From assembly GCF_014648495.1 (NCBI RefSeq), contig NZ_BMRF01000001.1, positions 682,001-746,000 of the forward strand: a stretch of DNA of 64,000 nt, given 5' to 3'. Of the stretch, positions 33,675 through 42,747 are shown one piece after another. A model generated the notes under the pieces. That model did no database searches. It had not been told where the DNA came from and was given only the letters and a program-made list of their open reading frames with translations. Position 1 is the stretch's first letter. Every line of letters begins with the position of its first letter. A program made the position numbers and the translations under genes. Source of the stretch: Actinomadura cremea. GTDB lineage: Bacteria > Actinomycetota > Actinomycetes > Streptosporangiales > Streptosporangiaceae.

Positions 33675-34418
33675 TCAGTCCTCGGCGGCCGCCTGCTCCC
33701 GGTCGAGTTCGAGCCGGTCGCGGATGCCGCGGAAGTGCGCGGCCGTCGCGACGGACGCGGCCGTCCGGTCGCCGGCGCGCAGCGCGTCGTAGATGTCGCG
33801 GTGCCGCTGGGCCACGTCGCCGGCCTCCTGCACGACGGGCGCGAGGTCGTGCTGGAGCGTCCGGTAGACGTCCCAGAAGGCGCCGAGGAGCTGGTTGACG
33901 ATCGGGTTCGCCAGGGGGCGGTAGAGCAGTTCGTGGAAGAGCCGGTCGGTCTCGGGCGTCACCTCCCCGGCGTCCGCCTCGGCCTCCATCCGGCGCATGA
34001 CCTCGTCCAGCTCGGGGGTGCCGGAGTTCAGCCCGCGGTCGATGACCTGGTCGATCAGGCCGCGTTCGAGGATCTCGCGGATGTCGACCAGGTGCGCGAG
34101 GTCGTCGCGGCCCTGCCGCTTGGAGATGCGGGCGTGGAAGGTCAGCTCGTCGACGAGGGCGCCGAGCGACATGCTGCCGACGTACATGCCGAAGCCGTGC
34201 CGGATCTCGACGATGCCGACGGCCTGAAGGGCCTTGAGGGCCTCGCGCAGCGAGTTGCGGCTGACGTCCAGTTCCTCGACGAGGTCGAACTCGGTGGGCA
34301 TCGGGTCGCCGACGGCGAGGCCGCGCTCCAGGATGAGCTGCTTGACCCGCTGCTGCACTTCCTCGGTGCGGCTGTTGCGGTTGCTCGCGGTGCGTCCCCG
34401 TGTCCGGCTCGCGGTCAT
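33675..34418 (-). CDS. FadR-subfamily GntR regulator, likely repressor of the sialic-acid operon
   Basis: 247 aa. An N-terminal winged helix (EVQQRVKQLILERGLAVGD; MPTEFDLVEELDVSRNSLREALKALQAVGIVEI in pieces) precedes an all-helical FCD ligand domain (VDIREILERGLIDQVIDRG; DRLFHELLYR; HRDIYDALRAGDRTAA) that normally binds a metal and a small acid or sugar-acid. It is divergent from the ABC importer operon. A promoter and a GT-N-GGACGTCC-N-AC palindrome lie in the gap. NanR of E. coli belongs to the same regulator class, which fits sialic acid or ManNAc-6-P as a ligand (inference). Confidence 0.85.
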   Translation of the reverse strand: MTASRTRGRTASNRNSRTEEVQQRVKQLILERGLAVGDPMPTEFDLVEELDVSRNSLREALKALQAVGIVEIRHGFGMYVGSMSLGALVDELTFHARISKRQGRDDLAHLVDIREILERGLIDQVIDRGLNSGTPELDEVMRRMEAEADAGEVTPETDRLFHELLYRPLANPIVNQLLGAFWDVYRTLQHDLAPVVQEAGDVAQRHRDIYDALRAGDRTAASVATAAHFRGIRDRLELDREQAAAED

Positions 34419-34488
34419 CGCCTCATGCTCCCCGTTCGCGTCCCTGGGCCAGGGGCGGGGGCCTCCCGGTCTCGGTGAGACCGACCTC

Positions 34489-34517
34489 TTGACCTGACCG
34501 ATGCCGCCGCCTACGGT
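34489..34517 (+). promoter_or_regulatory. promoter of the sialic-acid import/catabolism operon
   Basis: TTGACC (34489-34494) and TACGGT (34512-34517) with a 17-base spacer. Start of transcription would fall near 34524. Confidence 0.6.
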
Positions 34518-34532
34518 ACACCGACAAGCGAC

Positions 34533-34546
34533 GTTGGACGTCCTAC
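34533..34546. promoter_or_regulatory. palindromic operator candidate for the GntR regulator
   Basis: GTTGGACGTCCTAC: the central GGACGTCC is a perfect 8-bp palindrome and the outer GT/AC also match, with one unpaired position each side. It begins about 9 bases after the predicted transcription start, an ideal place for a repressor. Confidence 0.55.
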
Positions 34547-34584
34547 ATCCCCCCTCCTCCCACCCCTCTCACTCTGGAGACGAC

Positions 34585-36165
34585 GTGACCGATCTCCCCA
34601 GCGGCCTGCACCGCCGTGACTTCCTCCGCTACACCGGCATGCTCGGCGCCGCGGCGGCGATCACCGCGACCGTCTCCGCGTGCAGCGGCCCGTCCTCGAC
34701 CGGCGGCGGTGGAGGCGGCACCGGCATCCAGGCCGCCCTCGCCTACTCGCTCTCCGGCGGCTTCGACCCGATGACCGCCTCCAGCGCCGTCGCCACGGCC
34801 GCGAACGTGCACGTCCTGGAGCCCCTGGTCGACCTCGACCCGGTCACCCGCAAGCCCTTCAACGCGCTGGCCAAGGCCGCGCCGGAGCAGGTGGACGACA
34901 CCACCTACCGGGTCGCGCTGCGCGACGGGGCGGTCTTCCACGACGGGTCGAAGGTGACCTCCGACGACGTCGTCTTCAGCTTCGAGCGGGTGCTGGACGA
35001 GGACAACGCGTCCCTGTTCGCCCAGTTCCTGCCGTTCATCGACGCGGTGGAAAAGGTCGACGGGACGACGGTCGAGTTCACGCTCAAGTACGCGTTCCCG
35101 CTGTTCGCGGAGCGGTTGTCGATCGTCCGGATCGTCCCCAAGAAGATCGTCGAGGCCGACCAGAAGAAGTTCGACGCGCTGCCCACGGGGTCGGGGCCCT
35201 TCAAGCTGACCTCGGCGAGCGCCGGCGCGGGCCTGAAGTTCGCGAAGTTCGACGGCTACAACGGCCCGCGGCCCGCGAAGGTCCCCACGATGTCGTGGCT
35301 GCTGATCACCGACCCGTCCGCGCGCGTCACCGCCCTGCAGTCCGAGCGCGTCCAGGCGATCGAGGCCGTCCCGTACCTCAACGCCGACGCGCTCGCCAAG
35401 GCGATGGACGTCCGGTCCGTGCAGAGCTTCGGGCTGCTGTTCCTGATGTTCAACTGCAAGGAGAAGCCGTTCGACGACGTGCGGGTGCGGCAGGCGCTCC
35501 AGTACGCCATCGACACCGAGAAGCTGATCGAGACGGCGCTGCTCGGCAACGCCGCCGCCGCGACCAGCTTCCTCCAGGCGACCCACCCCGACTACGTCAA
35601 GGCGTCCACGGTGTACGGGCACGACCCGGCCAGGGCGAAGAAGCTGCTGGAGGAGGCCGGGGCGACCGGCCTGAAGGTCGAGCTGGTCACCACCGACACC
35701 GACTTCGTCAAGGACTGCGCCCCGCTGATCAAGCAGAGCTGGGACGCGATCGGGGTGTCGACCACGCTCGACACCGGGGAGTCCGGCGGCCAGTACGCCA
35801 ACAAGGTCGACACCGGCAAGTACCAGGTCATGGCGGCGCCCGGCGACCCGTCGGTGTTCGGCAACGACGTCGACCTGCTGATGCGCTGGTTCTACGTCGG
35901 GACCTGGCCGGAGACCCGCAGCAACAACGCCGGCACCGCCGAGGCGAAGAGGGTCGTCGAGCTGCTGGACGAGGCGGCCCGCGAGGGCGACGCGGCCGCC
36001 CGCAAGCGGCTCTGGAGCGAGGCGATCGACATCGTCGCCGAGCAGGCGGCGCTGTACCCGGTCTTCCACCGCAAGCTGCCGACCGGCTGGGACGGCGACG
36101 CGCTCCGCGGCTTCCGGCCGCTGGCCACCACCGGCATGTCGTTCCTCGACGTCGGCCGCGCCTGA
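34585..36165 (+). CDS. ABC transporter substrate-binding lipoprotein (peptide/SBP family 5)
   Basis: 526 aa. A twin-arginine style signal (HRRDFLRYTGMLGAAAA) ends in a lipobox TVSAC, so it is probably exported folded and lipid-anchored. The body follows family 5: VALRDGAVFHDGSKVTSDDVVFSFERV (in pieces), VRQALQYAIDTEKLIE, and a C-terminal RLWSEAIDIVAEQAALYPVFH. Such proteins bind peptides, but some carry sialic acid (SatA type), which fits this operon. The GTG start has GGAG upstream. First gene of a seven-gene operon. Confidence 0.88.
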   Translation: MTDLPSGLHRRDFLRYTGMLGAAAAITATVSACSGPSSTGGGGGGTGIQAALAYSLSGGFDPMTASSAVATAANVHVLEPLVDLDPVTRKPFNALAKAAPEQVDDTTYRVALRDGAVFHDGSKVTSDDVVFSFERVLDEDNASLFAQFLPFIDAVEKVDGTTVEFTLKYAFPLFAERLSIVRIVPKKIVEADQKKFDALPTGSGPFKLTSASAGAGLKFAKFDGYNGPRPAKVPTMSWLLITDPSARVTALQSERVQAIEAVPYLNADALAKAMDVRSVQSFGLLFLMFNCKEKPFDDVRVRQALQYAIDTEKLIETALLGNAAAATSFLQATHPDYVKASTVYGHDPARAKKLLEEAGATGLKVELVTTDTDFVKDCAPLIKQSWDAIGVSTTLDTGESGGQYANKVDTGKYQVMAAPGDPSVFGNDVDLLMRWFYVGTWPETRSNNAGTAEAKRVVELLDEAAREGDAAARKRLWSEAIDIVAEQAALYPVFHRKLPTGWDGDALRGFRPLATTGMSFLDVGRA

Positions 36166-36200
36166 CGCCCGACGCGTCTGAAGAAACGGACTCCAACCCC

Positions 36201-37160
36201 ATGGCCACCATCCTGCGGATGGCGCTGGGACGGCTGCTGACCCTCATACCGATGGTGCTGGGCGTCACACTGCTCGTCTTCGTCGTCCTGAGCTTCTCGC
36301 CCAGCGATCCCGCCTACAACGCGCTCGGCATCGGCGCCTCCCCCGAGGCCCGCCAGGCGTACGCGGCGGAGCACGGTCTCGACGACCCGCTGCCCGTCCG
36401 GTACGTCCGGTTCCTCGGGGACCTGGTGCAGGGCGACCTGGGCGTGACCGCGCCGCCGAGCCAGCCGGTCACCGACACGGTCGCGACGGCCTTCCCGCTG
36501 ACGCTGCAGCTCGCGGTGCTGTCGGTGGTCCTCGGCGTGCTGTTCGCGGTGGCGCTGGGCGTCACCGCGGCGCTGTTCCGGGACCGCTGGCCCGACCAGG
36601 CCATCCGCGCGGTGTCCATGGCCGGGGTCGCGATGCCGTCGTTCTGGCTCGGCATCCTGCTGATCCAGCAGTTCGCGCTGCGGTTCGGCTGGTTCCCGAG
36701 CGGCGGGTACGTCAACCCGGCCGACTCGGTGGGCGGCTGGCTGCGCAGCCTCACGCTGCCGGCCGTCGCGATCGCGCTGCCGGTCGGCTCGCAGCTCGCC
36801 CGCGTCGTCCGGACGGCGATGGTCGAGGAGCTCGACCGCGACTACGTCCGGACGGCGGTGGGCGGCGGGCTCCCGCGCTCGGTCGTCGTCGGGCGCAACG
36901 TGCTGCGCAACGCGCTGATCACCCCGCTGACCGTGCTCGGCCTGCAGGTCGGCTACCTGCTCAGCGGCACGGTCGTCATCGAGGCGATCTTCGGGCTGCC
37001 CGGCCTCGGGACGCTGATCATGCAGGCCGTGACGGCGGGCGACCTCGCCCTCGTGCAGGGCGTCGTGCTCTGCGTGGCGGTGACGTTCCTGCTGGTCAAC
37101 CTGCTGGTCGACGTCCTCTACCTGTTCGCGAACCCGCGGTTGAAGGGAGCGACGCGATGA
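36201..37160 (+). CDS. ABC transporter permease (DppB-like)
   Basis: 319 aa with six membrane helices starting at MALGRLLTLIPMVLGVTLLVF. It has the family loop YVRTAVGGGLPRSVVVGRNVLRNALI (EAA-type contact with the ATPase) and LLSGTVVIEAIFGLPGLGTLI near the end. It pairs with the permease half of the next gene, which overlaps it by 4 bases (ATGA). Confidence 0.9.
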   Translation: MATILRMALGRLLTLIPMVLGVTLLVFVVLSFSPSDPAYNALGIGASPEARQAYAAEHGLDDPLPVRYVRFLGDLVQGDLGVTAPPSQPVTDTVATAFPLTLQLAVLSVVLGVLFAVALGVTAALFRDRWPDQAIRAVSMAGVAMPSFWLGILLIQQFALRFGWFPSGGYVNPADSVGGWLRSLTLPAVAIALPVGSQLARVVRTAMVEELDRDYVRTAVGGGLPRSVVVGRNVLRNALITPLTVLGLQVGYLLSGTVVIEAIFGLPGLGTLIMQAVTAGDLALVQGVVLCVAVTFLLVNLLVDVLYLFANPRLKGATR

Positions 37161-39100
37161 GCCGTCCGCTCGATGCGGTGACCCGTGCGGTGCGCCGGCT
37201 GAGGCCGGCGTCCCGGGTGGCGCTGGCGCTGCTGCTGCTGATCACGGCGGTCGCGGTACTCGCGCCGCTCGTCTCCGTCCACGACCCGCTCACCACCGGC
37301 ACCGCCGGACGCCCGCCGTCCGGCGACCACTGGTTCGGCACCGACCGCGTCGGCCGGGACGTCTTCGCCCGCATCGTGTACGGGGCGCGCTGGTCCCTCG
37401 CCATCGGGCTCGGCGCCGGCCTGCTCGCGCTGGTCGCCGGCGGGCTGCTCGGCGCGCTGGCCGCCACCTCGCACCGTGCCGCCGACGAGATCGTCATGCG
37501 GTGCCTGGACGTCGTGATGGCCTTCCCCGCCGTCGCGCTCGCCGCCGTCATCGTGACCGTGTTCGGCACGAGCCTGCCGGTGCTGATCTGCACGATCGCG
37601 TTCCTGTACGTGCCGCAGATCGCGCGGGTCGTCCGGGCCAACGTGATGGCGCAGTACGGCGAGGACTACGTCGCGGCCGAACAGGTCATCGGGGCACGCC
37701 GGGCCCACATCCTGCGCCGCCACGTCGTGGTCAACTGCGCGGCGCCCGTGCTCGTGTTCGTCACGATCATCGTGGCGAACGCGATCGTGTTCGAGGCGAG
37801 CCTGTCCTTCCTCGGCGCCGGCGTGCAGGACCCCGACCCCTCGTGGGGCAGCGTCATCGCCTACGGCAAGGCGCTGGTGCTGTCCGGCGGCTGGTGGGCC
37901 ACGTTCTTCCCCGGCCTGTTCATCCTCGTCACGGTGCTGATGCTGAACATCCTGTCGGAGGGCGTCTCGGACGCCTGGGCCGCGCCCGCCGGACGGGCCG
38001 CCGAGGACGGCGACGACCGCGCGGCCGTCGACGTCCGGAAGGCCGGACCGGCGCGCGTCCCGTCCGCGGACCTGCGCGCGGCGGGCCTGCGGCTCGCGGA
38101 ACGCGCCCGTCCGCTCCCCGAGGGCGAGCCGCTGCTGCGCGTCGAGGACCTCACCATCGCCTTCCCCGACCGCTACGGCGACGTCGACGTGGTCGACGGG
38201 GTGTCGCTGGACGTGCGTCCCGGCGAGGTCGTCGGGCTCGTCGGCGAGAGCGGCTGCGGCAAGAGCCTCACCAGCCTCGCGGTCATGGGGCTGGAGCCGC
38301 GCACCGCGCGGATCGGCGGACGGCTGCTGTTCGACGGCCGCGACCTGCGGACCATGCCGGCCCGCGAGCGGCGCCGGCTGCTCGGCCACGACATGGCGAT
38401 GATCTACCAGGACGCGCTGTCGTCGCTGAACCCGGCGATGACGATCCGCGCGCAGCTCCGCCAGCTCACCCGCCGCGGCGGCACCCGCACCCCCGCCGAG
38501 CTGCTGTCGCTGGTCGGCCTCGACCCGGACCGGACGCTGCCCAGCTACCCGCACGAGCTGTCGGGCGGCCAGCGGCAGCGGGTGCTGATCGCGATGGCGC
38601 TGTCGCGCGACCCCCGGCTCGTCGTCGCCGACGAGCCGACCACCGCGCTCGACGTCACCGTGCAGGCGGAGGTCATGCGGCTGCTGCTGCGGCTGCGCGC
38701 CGAACTCGGCTTCGCGCTGATCCTCGTCTCGCACGACCTCGCGCTCGTCGCCGACGTCACCGACCGGGTCGTCGTGATGTACGGCGGGCAGGTCGCGGAG
38801 GCGGGCGTGACGTCCCGGGTCGTCGCCGCGCCCCGGCACCACTACGCGCGCGGCCTGCTCGGCGCCGTCCTGTCCCTCGAGACCACCGACGCGCGTCCCG
38901 TGCAGATCCCGGGCGTCGTGCCGTCGCCGTCGAACTACCCGGCGGGCTGCCGGTTCGCCGACCGGTGCGCCGCCGCCACGGACGCGTGCGCCCGGCGGCC
39001 CGAGCCGTCCGGAACCCCGGACGGGCACGCGTTCGCCTGCCACCACCCGGCCGCCGACCTGGCCGGGCAGGTCCCGGTCGAGACGGGAGAGCAGCGATGA
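37157..39100 (+). CDS. fused ABC permease (DppC-like) and ATP-binding protein (DppD-like)
   Basis: 647 aa. Residues 1-280 form a DppC-type permease (WFGTDRVGRDVFARIVYGARWSL; the contact loop YVAAEQVIGARRAHILRRHV; EASLSFLGAGVQDPDPSWG). A linker leads to an ABC ATPase at about 325-600: Walker A GESGCGKS, signature LSGGQRQR, Walker B LVVADEPTTALD, switch His in SHDLALVAD, and a Cys-rich end (CRFADRCAAATDACARRP) typical of oligopeptide ATPases. Such fusions occur in actinobacteria. Start and stop overlap both neighbours by 4 bases. Confidence 0.9.
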   Translation: MSRPLDAVTRAVRRLRPASRVALALLLLITAVAVLAPLVSVHDPLTTGTAGRPPSGDHWFGTDRVGRDVFARIVYGARWSLAIGLGAGLLALVAGGLLGALAATSHRAADEIVMRCLDVVMAFPAVALAAVIVTVFGTSLPVLICTIAFLYVPQIARVVRANVMAQYGEDYVAAEQVIGARRAHILRRHVVVNCAAPVLVFVTIIVANAIVFEASLSFLGAGVQDPDPSWGSVIAYGKALVLSGGWWATFFPGLFILVTVLMLNILSEGVSDAWAAPAGRAAEDGDDRAAVDVRKAGPARVPSADLRAAGLRLAERARPLPEGEPLLRVEDLTIAFPDRYGDVDVVDGVSLDVRPGEVVGLVGESGCGKSLTSLAVMGLEPRTARIGGRLLFDGRDLRTMPARERRRLLGHDMAMIYQDALSSLNPAMTIRAQLRQLTRRGGTRTPAELLSLVGLDPDRTLPSYPHELSGGQRQRVLIAMALSRDPRLVVADEPTTALDVTVQAEVMRLLLRLRAELGFALILVSHDLALVADVTDRVVVMYGGQVAEAGVTSRVVAAPRHHYARGLLGAVLSLETTDARPVQIPGVVPSPSNYPAGCRFADRCAAATDACARRPEPSGTPDGHAFACHHPAADLAGQVPVETGEQR

Positions 39101-40104
39101 CCACACCCCTGATGGAACTGCGCGACGTCCACGTGCGGCTGCCCGCCCGCGGCGGCTCCCCCTTCCGGCGGGACATGGTGCACGCGCTGACCGGCGCCGA
39201 CCTCGCCGTCGCGCCCGGCGAGACGGTCGGGGTCGTCGGCGAGTCCGGATGCGGCAAGTCGACGCTCGCGAAGGTGCTCGTCGGCCTGCGGAAACCGACG
39301 TCCGGCACCGTCCTGTTCGAGGGGGACGACCTCGGCGGGCTCAAGCGCGCCCGGCGCGCCGCCCGGATCGGGGCGTCGGTCGGGATGGTCTTCCAGGACC
39401 CCGCCACCGCCCTCAACCGGCGGCTGCCCGTCCGCGCGATCCTGCGCGACCCGCTCGACGTGCACCGGCGCGGGACGCCCGCCGAACGGGACGAGCGCGT
39501 CCGCGAACTGATGTCGCTGGTCGGCCTGCCGCCGTCGGCCGCCGCCGCGCTGCCCGCGCAGCTGTCCGGCGGGCAGCGGCAGCGCGTCGCGATCGCCCGC
39601 GCGCTGATGCTCGACCCGTCCCTGCTCGTCGCCGACGAACCCACGTCGGCGCTCGACGTGTCCGTCCGGGCGCAGATCCTCAACCTGCTGCTCGACCTCA
39701 GGGACCGGCTCGGCCTGTCGATGGTGTTCGTGTCCCACGACATCCAGACCGTCCGCCGCATGTCCGACCGCATCGTGACGATGTACCTCGGCCGGATCGT
39801 CGAGGACGCGCCCGCCGCGACCGTCGCCGCCGACGGCACCCGCCACCCGTACACCCGGGCGCTGCTGTCGGCGACGCCGAGCCTCCTCGCCCCGATGGAG
39901 CCGATCCGGCTCGACGGGCCGGTCCCCTCGGCCGTCCGGCCGCCCAGCGGCTGCCCGTTCCGGACCCGCTGCCGGCACGCCACGGGCGAGTGCGCCGACG
40001 CGATGCCGGACTTCACCCCCGCGTCCGATCCCCGGCACCGGTACCGGTGCCTGCACCCCGCCACCGTCCCGTCCGACCTCGCCGTCCCCCAGGAGAACTC
40101 GTGA
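39097..40104 (+). CDS. ABC transporter ATP-binding protein (DppF-like)
   Basis: 335 aa, second ATPase of the importer. Walker A GESGCGKST near 50, Q-loop VFQDPATALN, signature LSGGQRQRVAIARAL, Walker B LLVADEPTSALD, switch His in SHDIQTV, and the C-terminal Cys-rich CPFRTRCRHATGEC. Two overlaps (ATGA upstream, GTGA downstream) show tight coupling. Confidence 0.92.
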   Translation: MTTPLMELRDVHVRLPARGGSPFRRDMVHALTGADLAVAPGETVGVVGESGCGKSTLAKVLVGLRKPTSGTVLFEGDDLGGLKRARRAARIGASVGMVFQDPATALNRRLPVRAILRDPLDVHRRGTPAERDERVRELMSLVGLPPSAAAALPAQLSGGQRQRVAIARALMLDPSLLVADEPTSALDVSVRAQILNLLLDLRDRLGLSMVFVSHDIQTVRRMSDRIVTMYLGRIVEDAPAATVAADGTRHPYTRALLSATPSLLAPMEPIRLDGPVPSAVRPPSGCPFRTRCRHATGECADAMPDFTPASDPRHRYRCLHPATVPSDLAVPQENS

Positions 40105-41054
40105 CCACCGCTCCCCCGCCCGCCTCCGGCTCCCCCCGGCTCGGCGGCGTCGTGCCGCCCGTCTGCACGCCGCTGACGCCCGACCTGGAGATCGACGTCC
40201 CGTCCCTGGAGCGGCTCGCCGACCACCTCGTCGGCGCCGGGGTGGACGGCCTGTTCGCGCTGGGTTCGACGAGCGAGGTCGCGTTCCTCCCGGACCGGCA
40301 CCGGCGGACCGTCCTGGAGACGGTCGTGAAGCACGCCGGCGACCGGGTGCCCGTCCTCGGCGGCGCCATCGACATGACCACCCCCCGGGTGATCGAGCAC
40401 GCCCGCGCCGCCGCCGAGAGCGGCTGCGCCGGGATCGTCGTGACCGCGCCGTTCTACACCCGCACCCACCCCGCGGAGATCGAGGACCACCTGCGCCGCG
40501 TCGCCGCCGCCGTGCCCGTCCCCGTCTACGCCTACGACCTGCCGGTCTCCGTCCATTCCAAGCTGGACGGCGCGATGCTGCTGCGGCTCGCCGCCGAGGG
40601 CGTCCTCGCGGGCGTGAAGGACTCCAGCGGCGACGACGGCGCCCTGCGCACCCTCCTGCTCGCGCGGCGGGACGCCGGGGCCGACGGCTTCAGCGTGCTC
40701 ACCGGCGCGGAACTGACCGTCGACACGGCCGTCGCCATGGGCGTCCAGGGCGTCGTGCCGGGCCTCGGGAACGTCGACCCGGCCGGGTACGTGCGCCTGT
40801 ACCGGCACTGCGTCGCCGGGCGGTGGGACGAGGCCCGCGCCGAACAGGAGCGGCTGCTGCGCCTGTTCGACATCGTCAACGCGGGCGCGGCCGGCCGGAT
40901 GGGGCGCGGCTCGTCCGCACTCGGCGCGTTCAAGGCCGCGCTGCACCTGCTCGGCGTCATCGACCACCCGGTCACCGCGCCGCCGCAGGTGCAGCTCGAC
41001 GCGGCGGAGACCGCGCACGTGCGCGACCGGCTCACCGCCGCCGGACTGCTGTGA
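40101..41054 (+). CDS. N-acetylneuraminate lyase / dihydrodipicolinate synthase family aldolase
   Basis: 317 aa class I aldolase. The Schiff-base Lys is in AGVKDSSGD (about 173) and the catalytic Tyr in VYAYDLPVS (about 145). The carboxylate-binding loop reads GSTSE (55-59), where DapA has GTTGE and NanA GSTGE-like text. With ROK kinase and NanE next to it and a sialidase nearby, cleavage of N-acetylneuraminate to ManNAc and pyruvate is the best reading. GTGA overlaps on both sides. Confidence 0.82.
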   Translation: MTTAPPPASGSPRLGGVVPPVCTPLTPDLEIDVPSLERLADHLVGAGVDGLFALGSTSEVAFLPDRHRRTVLETVVKHAGDRVPVLGGAIDMTTPRVIEHARAAAESGCAGIVVTAPFYTRTHPAEIEDHLRRVAAAVPVPVYAYDLPVSVHSKLDGAMLLRLAAEGVLAGVKDSSGDDGALRTLLLARRDAGADGFSVLTGAELTVDTAVAMGVQGVVPGLGNVDPAGYVRLYRHCVAGRWDEARAEQERLLRLFDIVNAGAAGRMGRGSSALGAFKAALHLLGVIDHPVTAPPQVQLDAAETAHVRDRLTAAGLL

Positions 41055-41959
41055 CCGGCGCCCGGTACGCCGCCCTCGACATCGGCGGCACGAAGATCGC
41101 CGCCGCGCTGACCGACGCGGATGGAACGGTCCTGCACCGCGCCCGCGTCCCGACCCCCGAGGGCGGTGGGCAGCCCGTCCTCGCCGCCGCCACCCGCCTG
41201 CTGGACCACCTCGCCGACAAGGCCCGCGACGAGAGGCCCCGCCCGGACGGCGGCGGCCCCCCGCCCGACGCCGCTCGGCTCCGGGAAGCGGGGGTTCGGG
41301 GGGTGGGGGTGGGGGCGCCGGGGGTGGTCGATCCGGGGAGCGGGCGGGTCGTGTCCGCCACCGGGGTGCTGCCCGGGTGGTCGGGTACGCCGGTGCGGGA
41401 GGTGCTCGCCGCGCTCACCGGGTTGCCGGTCGCGGTCGTCAACGACGTCCGGGCCATGGGGCTCGGGGAGGCGCGGCGGGGCGCGGGCGCCGGGTTCCAC
41501 CGCGTGCTGCACGTGTCGGTCGGGACGGGCGTGGGCGGCGCGCTGACCACCGGCGGACGGCTCGACCACGGGGCGCACGGCACCGCCGGGGAACTCGCGC
41601 ACCTGCTCGTCCCCGAACGGGGGCCGGTGCCGTGCGGCTGCGGGCGGCGCGACCATCTGGAGGCGGTGGTGTCCGGTCCCGCCATCGCGGCGACCGGGGA
41701 CCCCGGCCGGGCCGGGGCGCTGCTCGGCCGCGCGCTCGCCGGGGTCCTCGCCGTCCTGGACCCGGACGCCGTCGTGGTCGGCGGCGGCGTCGCGCAGATC
41801 GGCGCGCCGCTCCTCGACGCGGTCGCGGGCGCGTTCCGGGCGGAGGCGCTGCCGCCGCTGCGCGACGTCCCGATCCTGCCCGCGCGCCTCGGCACCGACG
41901 CGCCGCTCGTCGGCGCCGCCCTGCTCGCGAAGTCCGCACTGGAAGGAAGCACCCCGTGA
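41051..41959 (+). CDS. ROK family sugar kinase (probable ManNAc kinase)
   Basis: 302 aa. ATP-binding DIGGTK at 10-15, catalytic Asp in VVNDVRAM (about 132), GTGVGGAL, and GELAHLLV with the zinc-binding His. The zinc motif is altered: the usual CxCGxxGCxE reads CGCGRRDHLE (Cys195, Cys197, then Asp-His), so the third Cys is replaced by His. Position between the lyase and NanE argues for phosphorylation of ManNAc to ManNAc-6-P. A run of G-rich codons around residues 60-95 is low in complexity. Confidence 0.82.
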   Translation: MTGARYAALDIGGTKIAAALTDADGTVLHRARVPTPEGGGQPVLAAATRLLDHLADKARDERPRPDGGGPPPDAARLREAGVRGVGVGAPGVVDPGSGRVVSATGVLPGWSGTPVREVLAALTGLPVAVVNDVRAMGLGEARRGAGAGFHRVLHVSVGTGVGGALTTGGRLDHGAHGTAGELAHLLVPERGPVPCGCGRRDHLEAVVSGPAIAATGDPGRAGALLGRALAGVLAVLDPDAVVVGGGVAQIGAPLLDAVAGAFRAEALPPLRDVPILPARLGTDAPLVGAALLAKSALEGSTP

Positions 41960-42681
41960 CGTCCGAGGAGTTCGCGGCGCTCGTCCGCGGCCGGCTGATC
42001 GTGTCGTGCCAGGCCGGGCACGGGCACCCGCTGCGGGACACGGCGGCGCTCACCCGGTCGGCCCGCGCGGCCGAGGCGGGCGGCGCGGCGGCGGTCCGCT
42101 GCGGCGGCGTCGGCGGCACCGCGGACGTCGCCGCCATCGCGGGCGCGGTCGCCGTGCCCGTCGTCGGGCTCACCAAGGACGGGACGGACGGCGTGTTCAT
42201 CACGCCGACCGTCGAGGCGGCCCGCGCGGTGGTGGCCGCGGGCGCGGCGGTCGTCGCGGCCGACGGCACGTTCCGTCCCCGGCCGGACGGACGTCCGGTG
42301 GCCGCGTCGATCGCGGCCGTCCACGACGCGGGGGCGCTGTTCATGGCGGACGTCGCGACGCTGGAGGAGGGCGTCGCGGCGGCGCAGGCGGGCGCGGACG
42401 CCGTGGCCACCACGCTCGCGGGCTACACCGGCCCCGGCCCGGTCCCGGACGGCCCGGACGTCGGCCTCGTCCGGGCGCTGCGCGAAGCGCTCCCCGGCGC
42501 GCTGATCGTCGCCGAGGGCCGCTACCACTCGCCCGGCGCCGCCGCGGCGGCGATCGCGGCGGGCGCGACGTCGGTCGTGGTCGGGACCGCCATCACGGAC
42601 CCGCGGTGGATCACGTCCCGGTTCGCCGAGGCCGTCGCGTCGTCCCCGCCGTCCCCGCCGTCCGGCGCGGACGGCCGGTGA
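41956..42681 (+). CDS. nanE: N-acetylmannosamine-6-phosphate 2-epimerase
   Basis: 241 aa TIM barrel. IVSCQAGHGHPLRDT at the start, VVGLTKDGTDGVFITPT with the catalytic Lys, FMADVATLEEGVAAAQAGAD, and IVAEGRYHSPGAAAAAIAAGA with the phosphate-binding end. It turns ManNAc-6-P into GlcNAc-6-P for the amino-sugar pathway. Deacetylase and deaminase genes (nagA, nagB) are not in the window. Last gene of the operon; a strong hairpin follows. Confidence 0.88.
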   Translation: MTSEEFAALVRGRLIVSCQAGHGHPLRDTAALTRSARAAEAGGAAAVRCGGVGGTADVAAIAGAVAVPVVGLTKDGTDGVFITPTVEAARAVVAAGAAVVAADGTFRPRPDGRPVAASIAAVHDAGALFMADVATLEEGVAAAQAGADAVATTLAGYTGPGPVPDGPDVGLVRALREALPGALIVAEGRYHSPGAAAAAIAAGATSVVVGTAITDPRWITSRFAEAVASSPPSPPSGADGR

Positions 42682-42701
42682 GCGTTCCGGCGGAACGCGA
42701 A

Positions 42702-42734
42702 GGCCCGGCCGGACGCAGAGCGTCCGGCCGGGCC
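42702..42734. terminator. strong bidirectional terminator
   Basis: A perfect 15-bp stem, GGCCCGGCCGGACGC against GCGTCCGGCCGGGCC, with a 3-base AGA loop, lies between the convergent nanE and flotillin genes. Confidence 0.85.
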
Positions 42735-42747
42735 CCGGTTCGGGGGG

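Noticed and set aside
40101-41054. Lyase as the lysine-pathway DapA
   Set aside because: The operon partners (ROK kinase, NanE, importer, GntR) and the GSTSE loop fit an N-acetylneuraminate lyase better.
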